Origin: Ryuthela nishihirai
Taxonomy: Eukaryota > Arthropoda > Arachnida > Araneae > Heptathelidae
Direction of reading: 5' to 3'
Assembly (NCBI GenBank): GCA_038380435.1
Contig: JAWZYU010000007.1
Span: 22,237,001 to 22,301,000, forward strand
DNA length: 64,000 nt
Shown piece by piece: positions 22,567-33,714 of the stretch (the first letter of the stretch is position 1; each line of letters starts with the position of its first letter). The notes beneath the pieces are model-generated. The model was not told the DNA's origin. It did not search any database and was given only the letters and a program-made list of their open reading frames with translations. Made by a program: the position numbers and the translations under genes.

Positions 22567-22840
22567 GTTAAGTGTGTTAGAAATCCCCCAAATAAAATGC
22601 TAAATAATGTAGGTAAAAGATTTGTATTAAACAAATTAATGCTATCAAATATGATACATGATCTCTATTACAGCAATGCACTTAGCAAAATTTGATTCTT
22701 GACTATTTAATACTTTAGAAATACTCAAAATTGAATGCTACATGATATAGAGAGTGACATGGGTAGAATAGTAGTGGGGTAGAATACTCCAATATAAAAT
22801 TTCATATAATTCTCCATCACAGCAATATTCACTCAATATT
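22567..22840 (-). repeat. Array 2, minus-oriented half
   Basis: TTAGAAATCCCCCAAATAAA, then GCTAAATAATGTAGGTAAA, is the near-exact reverse complement of 21765-21810. A second unit starts at CTTGACTATTTAATACTTTAG, about 22700. Confidence 0.7.
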
Positions 22841-23051
22841 TAGTTATGAAAAGTTTGAATATTTAGTAAAAACAATGTAAGTCCTAAGAACATTTAAAAA
22901 TATTGAAAGAATTATGTACACAAATATACCCCTGTGTTAAACGGTATAAAATACTCTTTATTCAAATTGTAATTTTTTTCTGGTAAATTTTTGTTTGGCG
23001 CTGCTGTTGTTAGTATTTCAAGTCTTCCATAATGTCTACTAATCTATGATG

Positions 23052-23620
23052 TCCTCACACAAGAATTCCACCATTATAATTTAGATATTCTTGGTTTGCA
23101 AGAGACCAGATGGACAGATAAAGGTCAGATTCTTAAGAATAATCTTAAATTTCTCTTTTCAGGGAGGGACGACAATAAGCATCACCAAGGCGTGGGTCTG
23201 CTTCTCAGCAGACACGTTAGTGATGCTCTTCCAGGATAAGAGTGGATTAATGAAAGGTTTCTTGCAGCAAAATTTCAGACAAGCGTTAAAGACTTGAATG
23301 TTATCTGCTGTTATGCCCCCACTGAGGATGCTGATAAGGATGAGAAGGATAGGTTTTACGAACAACTTCAGGATATTTTGAATTCTGTCAAGAAAGGAGA
23401 TATTACCCTTGTTCTAGTTGACTTCAATGCCAAAACTGGTACTGACTCTGACCTTTGGGGAGGAGTAATAGGCTCTTTTGGTATTGGTAGCTGCAATGGG
23501 CAACGTCTCCTACAGGTAAGTAAACTCAATGGATTCAGAATAACTAACACTTATTACAAACACCGCGACATACATAAGTACACATGGGTTTCGTCAGATG
23601 GATGCATAAGAATATGATTG
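23052..23620 (+). pseudogene. LINE endonuclease domain, broken
   Basis: The frame starting in NLDILGLQETRW (from about 23075) carries the endonuclease motif QETRW, where the glutamate binds metal. It then runs in shifted frames through VICCYAPTEDADKDEKDRFY and LVDFNAKTGTD, the conserved Y-A-P-T and D-x-N-A motifs. The continuous part 23294-23617 encodes 107 residues. The last strong match is YKHRDIHKYTW, like the TF/W-x-H motif near the domain's end. At least two frame changes separate these pieces. The product would nick target DNA to prime reverse transcription; here it is not functional. Confidence 0.8.
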
Positions 23621-24227
23621 ATTATATATTAATTAACAGCAAATGGGCTAGTTCTGTTATACCAGGTCATATAGGGGAGCTGAAATTGGATCTGACCATT
23701 ACCTTGTTCAAAGTGTCTTGCAACTTAAACTTAAAAAGTGTTGTGCTAAAGTTAAAAAATTTACCTTTAATACTGAAGCTCTGAAAGACCCTGTTACAGC
23801 TAAAGCTTAACTAAGTAACCTATCATGGTAAGCTAAGGTTACTTAGTCATTATGACAGTCATGGTTTGGTTACTACTGAAGTTGAGGAAGAATGGGATCA
23901 TTTTAAACAGGCCTTTTTGGACATTAACAGTACTCTTTTAGGAAAAAAGGAGCAGAGGAGACAGAATTATCTGAGTGATAAGGCACTTGAGCTTATTTCG
24001 GAAAGAAACAACTTCAGGAATGTCCTTAATTAATACCCTACTAGTCCTAATAGAAAGCATTACAGAGAACGTAATAAACGTGTAAACGATCAGTTAGCTG
24101 CTGATAAGAATCTTTGGCTTGATGGCTTGGCTGACAAAGCCGAGGAAGCAGTTAGACAGCACAATAGCAGAGAACTGTACCAGACAGTTAATGTTTTGTG
24201 TGGTAGAAAACGGACAGTATACAGGGA
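23621..24227 (+). pseudogene. LINE linker between endonuclease and RT, broken
   Basis: Pieces such as IDYILINSKWASSV (end of endonuclease) and, further on, frames containing ELISERNNFRN and NAVNGLADKAEEAV-like text appear in different phases. Stops near 23808 and 24030 interrupt it. It joins the two domains in order and orientation. Confidence 0.6.
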
Positions 24228-25275
24228 TTGAATGATAAACAAGGTAAGGTTATAGAAGGTGAGGATTCTGTCATGGCTAGGTGGGCTGAGCATTTCAGTG
24301 ATGTTCTAAACAATGTGGTTAATTCTACTCCCATTGTTTGTAATTATGATAGATGCATTGGTGGCTTTAATGTTGGCCCTATAACACAATCTGAAGTTAT
24401 TTTGACTATTTCTAAATTTAAACTTCATAAATCCCTGGGGATTTATGAAATTCCTGGGGATTCATCCCATCACTTAGATGACTGAAATCTTTTATGATAA
24501 AGTCATGGTTCCTGAGGATTTCACCAGAGCTGTTGTTGTCTCTATTTTCAAAAAAGGTGATCGCAGTTCTTGTGATAACTATAGGGGTATTAGCCTACTC
24601 TCTGTTCCAGGTAAAGTTCTTTCCATGATTGTGCTTAATATAATTAAGAATCTGGTTGACAGTCAACTGCGTGATGAGCAATGTGGATTCAGAAGTGGTA
24701 GGGGATGTGTGGATCAGATATTTTCACTTAGGCAGATTCTTGAGAACTGTTTAGAGTTTCAGAAACCTTTAGTTGCTAGCTTTGTTGATTTCAAAAATGC
24801 TTTACACTATGTTGATCGTCATAATTTGTGGTTGATTGTGAAATCATATGGTATACCAGACAAGTAAGTTAACATAATGAAAGCTCTCTATAATAACACT
24901 GAGTCGTGTGTGAGAGTTGGTAAGGCTTGTAGCAATTGGTTTAGCATTACTTCTGGTGTTCGACAAGGGTGCATTTTGTCTCCTTTTCTCTTTAGTTTGG
25001 TTATTGATTATGTTATGCGAAATTCACTTCAAGGGAAAGAGTTTGGCCTTAAATGGACTGGAGATACGAAAATTTCTGATTTAGATTATGCTGATGATTT
25101 AGCCCTTTTGGCAAATGATGTTGATGAGATGAACTCTTTCATTCGAGCTGTTGATGAAACTGGTAGTAGAGTAGGTTTTGTTATAAACAGAGAGAAAACT
25201 AAAGTGATGAAAATTGGTCAGGCAGGCTGTGATTCAGTTAATCTGAATGGTTACAGTCTTGAGCAGGTGTCATAG
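24228..25275 (+). pseudogene. LINE reverse transcriptase domain, broken
   Basis: 24228-24485 encodes the region before the palm. A frameshift leads to 24478-24867, with GDRSSCDNYRGISLLS and QCGFRSGRGCVDQIF (fingers motifs) and FVDFKNALHYVD, which holds the first catalytic aspartate. One in-frame TAA at 24865-24867 precedes GVRQGCILSPFLFSL and the catalytic YADD within DLDYADDLALLA. The frame stops again at 25273. Apart from these stops the catalytic residues are preserved, so inactivation may be fairly recent. Confidence 0.9.
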
Positions 25276-25781
25276 TTTAATTATCTTGGGAGCTATGTAA
25301 CAGATAATGGTGATGTGCGGCATGAGATTAACAGGCGAATAGGGATTGCTGCCGGTACTTTTAAGAATCTATGGAGAGTGTGGAGAAATAGTCGTATACA
25401 CCTAAAGACTAAAATTAGACTGTATAGTAGTTTGGTTCTTTCTAGGGTTAGTTATGGTAGTGAAACTTGAACACTTTCTAAACAGGTGGCGGGAAGCTGG
25501 ATGCTTTTGATTCCGGATACTTGCGCAGTGTCTTGGCCATTGGGTGGTTCGACTTTGTAACTAATGATGAGGTTGGGCAAAGAAGTTTGCAACCTCCTTT
25601 GAGCGACATATTGCGCAGAGAGAGACTCCGTTGGTTTGGCCATGTTTCCCATATGGATAATTATAGATTAGCGAATAGGGTTATGAATAGTGTGCCTAAG
25701 GGCCTCGGAAAGAGGGGGAGACCTGGGATGCGGTGGGAAGACAATGTCAAACGGGACGTTGTTAGAATTGGTGTGCATTAG
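25276..25781 (+). pseudogene. LINE C-terminal region, broken
   Basis: After the stop the same frame continues with FNYLGSYVTDNGDV and LYSSLVLSRVSYGSET. A later frame (25521-25781) has RLRWFGHVSHMDNYRLANRV and GKRGRPGMRWEDNVKRDV. The WFGHV...RGRP..RW order is the usual C-terminus of RTE-type and related LINE proteins. Confidence 0.8.
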
Positions 25782-25890
25782 TGCCAGATGTAGTAGATGT
25801 AGCTCAGGACAGATTTGCTTGGAGAACTAAATTGCACTATCTGGTTGGACCTCCGTAGCCCATGGCTGCTTGAGGATGATGATGATGAAT

Positions 25891-27196
25891 ATTCTGGAAA
25901 ATCGATGATTGGTTTGGTTGAGGACTTTCATTAAAAATGCTTATTTTAGGAGTAGAATGAGTTATAGAGCTCCGAATTTAACTTCCCATAGACATAACAA
26001 GGAGGGGTCCTAATTCAGTGATTCCTGATTGTTAGTGGTAAACGTAAAAGAAATAAAGAGAATTGCTATTTCAATTTATTGTATAGCATGCATTATCTTT
26101 AAAGCTTTTTCGGTAATATTTGCTTTTGATCACGTATTTCCTATCATCCAGGTTCAAATATTGCTAATAAAGACATTTCAGAAGAATAAACTTTAAAAAA
26201 ACTTATGCGATGGAAAATTTCTATATGAAACTAATGCTAGAAACAATCATCAACACGACGGCTCAGACGGGGTCATCGCTGAGACCAGTTGGTCACATGA
26301 CTTCAGCAAACGCTTAGCGCGTCGCGGCCTGTCTCTCTCGCTGGCCACGTTACTGATACAACCTTCTGAAGTGTTGGCCTATTACCCTGATGAAAACCTA
26401 GCTTCAGCTGATGGTACTTTTTTTAACATAACTACCGGTAACTTTAAATTTGGTCGTTTCTATTCTCCAAAAAAAAAATATATATACGTAACTTTTTTTT
26501 TACTAAAAATGATCTATGCAAAGAGCAAACGCCCGAAAATTCCAGTACGTTCAGAAAACTGCTTTGCTTCGTCCAATTCCCAACAAACATCTCATTTGCC
26601 CAAACTAAGAATATAACTTCATAAAAAAGCTCCATTCTAAACCAAAGAGAAGCATTCCCCCATCTTGAGAAGATCACATTCCTTGAAGTGAGACAGTACG
26701 GGCGATAACTAAACGACGTCATAGATATTTAAAGTAAGAGCTGTTGAGATGATCCATCCATCCGCCTTGGATAGTGGTTCCCACTTTGCATGAGGAGCTG
26801 ATACCTCTTCAAGGTCGCCGACTCCTCTCCCTGGGGATGCTTTCATGTCAGTCAAGAGTGTACATCTCAGACTTCTTTCCACATATGGCGCTCAGGACCG
26901 AGCATTAACACTTCAACACCAACACTCCTGAAACTTCAGTATTTAGTGCTCTTAAAGTATATTTTTGTAACTTCAGTATTAGCACTCGCTTGTGCTCAAC
27001 CATTCCGTACAGGTCAAGTGTGTATGGGCTCAAATTTCCCACGGAAGACAGAAATCTCGAAGAAATTGTGGAAATTCTCACGGAAGTTGTATACTTTAAT
27101 GGATCGCGATGTTGTTGACTGTAGAGAGCATCAGACTTACGGGGGCACTGGAATTTCAATTTTGTCACGTGGTAAAAAGAACTTGTTGCTGGGAAA
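25891..27196. other. Spacer without recognised feature
   Basis: No convincing gene. The frames at 26371-26616 and 26946-27254 are short, and the second runs into SINE-A. 26740-26880 is less AT-rich but unrecognised. Confidence 0.45.
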
Positions 27197-27208
27197 ACGG
27201 AAATTTTG

Positions 27209-27535
27209 GGTTGTTTTACCTCTGAGAGGCACTTTTTTGCACATCATGGGCTAAATGGCCAGGTCACAAGGACCCCGAAAGCTCAGAGAAGGTTGGGGGG
27301 AGGGGACCCACTGGAACAGCTGTTGGGAGACAGATAGTAGCCTCCAGTCAAAGCCATTCAGAGTGTTCCTGAACGTGCACAGGGTATGTGCTCTCCCGCA
27401 CACGGGACCACGGCTTAACGTCCCATCCGACGGACGGCGGCCATTCCAAGCCTATCGGTGTCCACAACTGACCGTGGGCAGGGCGGGGAATTTTACGGAG
27501 ATAAATCTCAACGCTGACCCAGCTGGGACTCGAAT
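27209..27535 (-). mobile_element. SINE-A copy, 5-prime truncated
   Basis: TSD ACGGAAATTTTG at 27197-27208 and 27536-27547. It stops at AGCTGGGACTCGAAT, within the B box, so the head is partly lost. Confidence 0.93.
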
Positions 27536-27555
27536 ACGGAAATTTTGTGTGTTGT

Positions 27556-27928
27556 TAAGAGCGATTGCTCTGAGCGGCACTTTTTTGCACACGATGGGCT
27601 AAATGATCAAGTGGCAAGGACCCCGAGGTTAGGAGGAGAGGACCCATTGATCGCTGTTAAGAGACAGATGGTAGTCTCCCGTCAAGGCCATCCAGCGTGT
27701 CCTTTAACGTGCATAGGGTATGGCTCTCCCGCTCATGGAGCCACGGTTCAACGTCCCATCCGACGCACGGAGGTTTTTTAAAGCCCATTGTTGTCCCATA
27801 CTGACCGAGAGCAGGGCTGGGAGTTTTGCGGAGATAAATCTCGACGCTGGCCCAGCTGGGACTCGAAACAAGGAACTGCAGGTTACAAGCCTGGCACTCT
27901 ACAGACTGAGCCAGCCAGCCCCAAAAGT
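27556..27928 (-). mobile_element. SINE-A copy, older
   Basis: CTCTGAGCGGCACTTTTTTG to CTGAGCCAGCCAGCCCC. Tail start degraded (GTTAAGAGCGATTG). Confidence 0.85.
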
Positions 27929-28009
27929 TTCTATGTAACACTGCTTTTTATCAGCATTATATCCAAGCTAATGTTGAGTTCGAGCTTCACAGGTTAAGGC
28001 AGAAGCATT

Positions 28010-28252
28010 TAGATGCGACGGGGCCTAGACAACTCGTAAAGTAAATTTTGAAATTCTAGGCCTTTCTCTATTAAAATTATGTTTATTACAATTCAACTGG
28101 TTGCTAATTACTTTTGAAAAGTTAGTAAAGTTAAACTATGGAATAATATTTTAATAAGAAAATGAAACTCTTTCGCTTTATACTATTTTAAATTAGCTTA
28201 TATTTTAATTCTCTCCATTTAACTAATAGCCGTCCTGGCCCTGTCTCATCTA
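28010..28252. mobile_element. AT-rich element with short imperfect inverted ends
   Basis: TAGATGCGACGGGGCCTAG at 28010 faces an inverted copy at 28232-28252 (17 of 21 match), with an AT-rich interior and no coding frame. Similar single ends occur near 18118, 36905 and 42688. Possibly a MITE-like family. Confidence 0.4.
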
Positions 28253-28463
28253 CGTGGCCCTGGTTAGAGTACGTCCCCTGGATTGGACTGCCGTTGAGCC
28301 AAAGAAGGAAAGGACGAATATTAATTACACATACAAACGTAATGGTTTGTCTAAAATTTAACTAAAATCTGCTTCTTTAAAATCATATAAAATGAAATAA
28401 CTTATACATGATGACTACATAAAAATATTTATGAATATTTTAAAACTAATTAAAATAAAATAA

Positions 28464-28674
28464 TAAATAAATACCCCCTCAAGCAGCTGCTTGCCACAGA
28501 GGTCTGACAGGAGCCTGTCAGTTTATATACCATAGTAGAAGGTCTGAGAGGATGGCAGGCCCTCAGCAGAAAAACGACACAAACAGCCGTGCCTTACCCG
28601 GGGCTCGAACCCAGGTCCCTTAGATCAGTAGCCAAGCGCGCTAACTACTACTCGACCATGGGACACCAGATTTT
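28464..28674 (-). mobile_element. SINE-B copy, full length
   Basis: On the minus strand: a tRNA-like head (CGAGTAGTAGTTAGCGCGC, then GGTTCGAGCCCCGGGTAAGG), a body with TGCTGAGGGCCTGCCATCCT and ACTGACAGGCTCCTGTCAGA, and an end GCTTGAGGGGGTATTTATTT. It is unrelated to SINE-A outside the promoter boxes. Other copies are at 32.4, 49.7, 51.6 and 62.2 kb. Confidence 0.9.
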
Positions 28675-29104
28675 AAATATTAATAGCTACCAGTTGTATT
28701 TTAATAAATATACTATATGTCTGAAAATTAACTATTCTCTTACTATATTATCCATCAGGGTTAATAAAAAATATTAATGAAAATTTAAAACTTATTAAGT
28801 CATAATAAATTATTTTATATCATTTAAACTAAATTGCCCTAGTTAACTTTTAGATAAATCAAATAAATTATCATTTTACACATATTTAATTTTCTTACTT
28901 TTATTCGCTAGCCATACAGGGTTCTGTCTTATGTATGTAGCTTACTGCCAGTAAGAGAGAGGATTGGTCGGCTGGCAATAGCTCAGCGATATAGCATGCG
29001 ATATGTTATTATATCTTGAGCCTGGTGGGAAGATTAGCTATCCTACTAGGCTCAAGATCATTTTTTCCTCTATACTAAAGATTGTCATTTCTTTACAGGT
29101 AAGG
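28675..29104. other. AT-rich spacer with a hairpin
   Basis: CTTGAGCCTGGTGGGA and TCCTACTAGGCTCAAG form an imperfect 16-bp stem at about 29020-29062. Otherwise nothing recognised. Confidence 0.45.
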
Positions 29105-29221
29105 CAAGAGACAGATCAATCAGTAGCGTGCCAAGTTCTGCTTCCAAGATTCGACTAATCATTATGCTAACTTACATGTTTTCTATGACAAAGAGGTCAC
29201 CAAAGAGCTTGAAAAGGCGCC
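29105..29221 (+). mobile_element. Old SINE-A head region, interrupted
   Basis: AATCAGTAGCGTGCCAAG and GAGCTTGAAAAGGCGCCG match the plus-strand element. The tail continues at 29607. Confidence 0.55.
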
Positions 29222-29606
29222 GTTGGGTTGTTTTACATCTGAGCGGCACTTTTTTTTTGCACACAATGAGCTAAATGACGAGGTCACAAGGACCCCGAAA
29301 GCTCAGAGAAGGTTGGGGGAGGCGACCCACTGGAAAACTGTTAGGAGACATATGGTAGCCTTCCGTCAAGGCCATGCAGCGTGTTCTTTAACATGCAAAG
29401 GGTATAGCTCTCCCGCACACGGAGTCACTGCTTAACGTCTTATCACACGGACGGCGGCCTTTCCAAGCCCATCGGTGTCCCCTTCTGACAGTGGGCAGGG
29501 CGGGGAATTTTGCGGAGATAAATCTCAACGCTGACCCAGCTGGACTCCAATCTGGGAACTACAGATTACCAGCCTAGCGCGCTACCGATTGAGCCACCCC
29601 CGCCCT
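29222..29606 (-). mobile_element. SINE-A copy, full length, nested
   Basis: GTTGGGTTGTTTTACATC to GAGCCACCCCCGCCC. It divides the older plus-strand copy. Confidence 0.9.
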
Positions 29607-29695
29607 TGAGCTGATCCTTCAGGGTCCTTGTTATCTGGCCATTTAGCCCGTTGTGTGCAAAAAGGTGCTACTCAGAGGTAAAACAATACAACCCA
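29607..29695 (+). mobile_element. Old SINE-A tail
   Basis: CTTCAGGGTCCTTGTTATC, CATTTAGCCCGTTGTGTG, AGAGGTAAAACAATACAACC. Confidence 0.8.
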
Positions 29696-30204
29696 TTGAC
29701 ATAACATGGTCATAATTCATTGGTCACCTAAGTGTATATCCTGCCGTATTTACGATCTTTCGCACGTTTCGCAGCCAGAAATCATTTTTACACAAGTAAT
29801 CCCCAAAAGCCACATTTACATCTTAAATAACTTTCCAAAAAAATTACACCAAAATTTTACAACGTTGCGAGGACTACTTCGAAACACCTTAGCAAGTGTT
29901 TTCAATGGTACACACCAGAAAGAAAAAATGCGTTGACATTTGTCTCTCAGAGGAGCTGCAATGGCGCCGAATAGGACACGCGATAGAATTCTGTCTAAAG
30001 CTTCTTGGCTATAAATGGAAAGTAATCATCGTCCGCTTCGCGATAGAAAAATGGCATTCATGAATAATTTGCATCAGATGAGGGAAGGTGGAACACTCGA
30101 GCACGAACTGCAAAAGCTCTGGAGATATCTTTTCCTGACTCGTATTATTATCTGATATAATAAAAAAAAAACGAACTGCACCATGCGTTTTTCTGTTTTT
30201 ATTA
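29696..30204. other. Spacer without recognised feature
   Basis: Mixed composition. The short frames have no recognisable motif. Confidence 0.45.
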
Positions 30205-30217
30205 CAAAGAAATCTGA

Positions 30218-30623
30218 GTTGGGTTGTTTGGGTTGTTTTACCTCTGAGCGGCACTTTTTTGCACATGGGCTAAATGAACCATGAGCTAAATGGCCAGGTC
30301 ACATGGACCCCGAAGGCTCAGAGAAGGTTGGGGGAGGGGACCCACTGAAACAGCTGTTGCGAAACAGATGGAAGCCTCCCGTCAAGGCCATCCAGCGTGT
30401 TCTTTAACGTGCACAGGGTATGACTCTCCTGCACATGGGCCACGGCTTAACGTCCCATCCGACGGACGGCGGCCTTTCCAAGCCCATCGGTGTCCCCTAC
30501 TGACCGTGGGCAGGGCGGGGAATTTTGCGGAGATAAATCTCAACGTTGACCCAGCTGGGACTCGAACCTGGGAACTATAGATTACGAGCCTGGCGCTCTA
30601 CCGACTGAGGCACCCCCGCCCCC
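30218..30623 (-). mobile_element. SINE-A copy, full length
   Basis: TSD CAAAGAAATCTGA at 30205-30217 and 30624-30636. It carries a duplicated GGGTTGTTT tail and a small local duplication of GGGCTAAATG. Confidence 0.95.
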
Positions 30624-30675
30624 CAAAGAAATCTGAACCAGCAGTTTTCACATGGGAGTATAAATTACTTGCAGC

Positions 30676-30742
30676 TTGAGTTGTTTTACTTTTGAGTGCA
30701 CTTTTTTTGCACACAATGGGCTAAAAGGTTAGGTCATAAGGG
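30676..30742 (-). mobile_element. Old SINE-A tail, interrupted
   Basis: GAGTTGTTTTACTTTTGAG ... AGGTCATAAGGG. Resumes at 31073. Confidence 0.75.
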
Positions 30743-31060
30743 TTGGGTTGTTTTATCTCTGAGCGGCACTTTTTTGCACACCATGGGATAAATGGCCAGG
30801 TCACATGGTCCCTGAAGGCTCATAAAAGGTTGGGGGAGGGGACCCACTGGAATAGCTGTTGGGAGACAGATGGTAGCCTCCCGTCAAGACCATCCAGGGT
30901 GTTCTTTAAGGTGCACAGGGTATAGCTCTTCGCACACGGGGGCACTGCTTAACGTCCCATCCGACGAACGGTGGCCTTTCCAAGCCCATCGGTGTCCCCT
31001 GCTGACCGTGGGCAGGGCGAGGAATTTTGCGGAGATAAATCTCAACGCTGACCCAGCTGG
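30743..31060 (-). mobile_element. SINE-A copy, 5-prime truncated, nested
   Basis: TSD AGGTCATAAGGG at 30731-30742 and 31061-31072. It ends GCTGACCCAGCTGG and lacks the B box and head. Confidence 0.93.
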
Positions 31061-31072
31061 AGGTCATAAGGG

Positions 31073-31310
31073 CCCGAAGGCTCAGAGAAGGTTGGTGGAG
31101 GGAGCCCACTGGGCAGCTGTTTGGAGACCGATGGTAGTCTCTTGTTAAAGCCATCCAGATTGTTCTTTAAGGTGTACAGGGTATGGCTCTCCCGCATGGG
31201 GCTAAGGCTTAACGCTCCATCCAATGGATGGCGGCTTTTCCAAGCCCAACGGTGTCCCCCTGTTGATCGTGGGCAGGGAGCATTGCGGAGATAAATCTTA
31301 ACGCTGGAAC
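31073..31310 (-). mobile_element. Old SINE-A, right part
   Basis: CCCGAAGGCTCAGAGAAGG to GGAGATAAATCTTAACGCTGG. It continues the copy begun at 30676. Confidence 0.8.
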
Positions 31311-31316
31311 TCTAAT

Positions 31317-31595
31317 AGGTTGTGAAAGGGGAACCACTGGACATCTTTTAGGAGACATATTGGAGAAAGCTTACCTTCAAGGCAATTCAGCGTGTTCTTT
31401 AACGTGCAAAGGTATGGCTCTCTATTGTATACAGAGCCACGATGTAAAGTCCCATCAGACGGAAGGCGGCCTTTCCAAGCCCATGGGCGACCCTTTTTGA
31501 CCAAAGGCAGAGTAGGGTTTAGCGAAGACAGGTGAGACTCTAATCTGGGAAGTAAATATTACCAGCGTGACACGCTGCCAACTGAGCCAGCCGAG
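31317..31595 (-). mobile_element. Old SINE-A fragment
   Basis: GGGGAACCACTGGACATC through ACTCTAATCTGGGAAG to a decayed head GCCAACTGAGCCAGCC. Confidence 0.7.
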
Positions 31596-31666
31596 GATGA
31601 AATGAGAACGTCACGGTGTGTTCCGATGTTTAATACATGTACGTTGTGTATGATGTGATAGATGTA

Positions 31667-31695
31667 CAGTCGCTCAAAAAGTATCCGAACACTAT
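31667..31695. mobile_element. Possible orphan Tc1/mariner-type terminal repeat
   Basis: TA then CAGTCGCTCAAAAAGTATCC has the look of a Tc1-like terminus with its TA target. No matching inverted end or transposase is found nearby. Confidence 0.35.
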
Positions 31696-31782
31696 GGTTG
31701 ATTAAGAATTCAGAAAAAATATCTGGCAACGATTTTTTCAGAAATTAGTGATCTGGCAACCTTCGTGTCAGTACACGAAGGT

Positions 31783-31960
31783 TGAAAAGGTAAGTCCGTC
31801 TGATGGGCTTTAAGTAAAGGCGCATGTTCAGAAGAGACATACTTAAAGTTATAAAAGGACTCGCTGAATGGAAAGTTTCTATCTGTTTCTTAACAACTAT
31901 TCACTTAACATCTGTTTTATAACAGTTTACTCAGCTCTGAACTCTTGAGGGGGGGGGGGT
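31783..31960 (+). mobile_element. Old SINE-A fragment
   Basis: GTCCGTCTGATGGGCTTTAAG, AAAAGGACTCGCTGAATGG and AACTATTCACTTAACATC match the central-to-distal part. Strongly diverged. Confidence 0.55.
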
Positions 31961-31972
31961 CTTTGTAGATTA

Positions 31973-32365
31973 TGTTGTTTTACCTTTGAGCGGCAATTTT
32001 TTGTCCACAATGGATTAAATGACCAAGTCACAAGGATCCCAAGGGCTCAGAGAAAGTTAGGGGAAGTGGACCCATAGGACAGATATGTGGTCTCCCGTCA
32101 ACAACATCCGGTGTGTTCTTTAATGTGCACAGGGTATGGCTCTCCACGGCTTAACGGGGACTCACATGGGGGAACCCCACGACTTAACGTCTCATCCAAC
32201 GAAAAAGCGGTCTTTCAAGGCCCATTAGTGTTACCTACTGACCAAGGCAAGGGCGGGGGGGGGGGGGTTGCGGAGATAAATCTCAACGCTGGCCCAGGTG
32301 GGACTCGAACTTGGGAACTTCATATTAAGAGCCTGGCAGCTACCGACTGAGCCATCCCCTCCCCA
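31973..32365 (-). mobile_element. Old SINE-A copy
   Basis: TGTTGTTTTACCTTTGAGCG to CTGAGCCATCCCCTCCCC, with a G-run expansion near 32256. Confidence 0.8.
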
Positions 32366-32435
32366 GGGGGTTCTTATAACCTGGACATTTAGACTCTTTC
32401 ATGCATAAGGTAAAAGAAAAACATGCAGTGGCATA

Positions 32436-32647
32436 AAAAATAAATAAATAAATACCCCCTCAAGCAGCTGCTTGCCACAGAGGTCTGACAGGAGCCTGTC
32501 AGTTTATATGCCACAGTAGGAGATCTGAGAGGATGGCAGGACTCAGCAGAAAAACGACACACACACATCCATGCTTAATCCGGGGCTCGAACCCAGGTCC
32601 CTTAGATCAGTAGCCAAGCGTGCTAACCACTCGGCCACGGGACGGCT
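32436..32647 (-). mobile_element. SINE-B copy, full length
   Basis: TSD ATGCAGTGGCATA at 32423-32435 and 32648-32660 defines both ends of this family, from the (TAAA)n-like end to the tRNA-like end GGCCACGGGACGGCT. Confidence 0.95.
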
Positions 32648-32660
32648 ATGCAGTGGCATA

Positions 32661-33305
32661 GTATCCGAAAATCTCACAAGAAATGTCTCTGGGGCTCTTT
32701 TGTTCCATTTAATTCGCACCATCATACACTTGAATTTTAACTTTTCGGAAACGTAATGCAATAATATGTGTATAAATAATTATCTAACATGCACTTCGGA
32801 TTTCGTAATGCATAATTCGACATTTTAGAATGAATTATTTTTACAACTTTCTTCATAAAATATTACTTCAATTGTTTTCAGACAGGAATAAACAAAATTT
32901 GCGTTTGAAAGCTTCCATAGTTTGAAATAAATTATTTTGAATACGATGCATTTTCTACTCTATTGAAAAAAATGATATGAGCAGAAAGGAATAGGAAAAA
33001 TAAAAAAAATAGGGATAATATTGGAAACGATTCTAGTCTTAAGAGTTAAACAAGAAGGTGGACTTATCGCCAGAAATCGCTTTGTCGAACGGAAAAATTA
33101 CGTCATCGACGACTGTCATGTTCTTATGTTACCGAAGTTCATGGCAAAGAACAAGCTTTGAGACAATGAACTCTGACCCACAAAAACAAAGAGAGGAATT
33201 TCCAGTAGAGAAAATTAAACTGACTATTCACGGTCTTATTATTCGCTCAAAGTTATTGAAAATATATTGCGGGCTGTTCCTCTAAATAGTTGTATATCAC
33301 GTTTC
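32661..33305. other. AT-rich spacer
   Basis: No gene or repeat recognised. Confidence 0.45.
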
Positions 33306-33318
33306 ACTATAAATTTTG

Positions 33319-33701
33319 GAGGGCGGGGGTGGCTCAGTCGGTAGCGCGCCAGGCTCGTAATCTGTAGTTCCCAGGTTCGAGTCCCAGCTGGGTCAGCGTT
33401 GAGATTTATCTCCGCAAAATTCCCCGCCCTGCCCACGGTCAGTAGGGGACACCGATGGGCTTGGAAAGGCCGCCGTCCGTCAGATGGGACGTTAAGCCGT
33501 GGCCCCGTGTGCGGGAGAGCCATACCCTGTGCACGTTAAAGAACATGCTGGATGGCCTTGACGGGAGGCTACCATCTGTTTCCCAACAGCTGTTCCAGTG
33601 GGTCCCCTCCCCCAACCTTCTCTGAGCCTTCGGGGTCCATGTGACCTGGCCATTTAGCCTATGGTGTGCAAAAAAGTGCCGCTCAGAGGTAAAACAACCC
33701 A
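33319..33701 (+). mobile_element. SINE-A copy, full length
   Basis: TSD ACTATAAATTTTG at 33306-33318 and 33702-33714. One of the least diverged copies. Confidence 0.96.
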
Positions 33702-33714
33702 ACTATAAATTTTG

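Larger units (their letters stand above)
22990..25890 (+). mobile_element. Decayed RTE-like non-LTR retrotransposon
   Basis: One plus-strand element with an AP-type endonuclease, a reverse transcriptase and a C-terminal region in the usual order, ending in a GATGATGATGATGA tail at about 25874-25889. RTE-group elements typically encode one endonuclease-RT protein of about 1000 residues and end in short tandem repeats. The frame here is broken by several stops and shifts and the 5-prime end is not defined, so it is inactive. The clade assignment is by motif resemblance only. Confidence 0.8.

Noticed and set aside
23159..23365. Minus-strand frames over the LINE
   Set aside because: Shadows of the plus-strand endonuclease and RT sequence.
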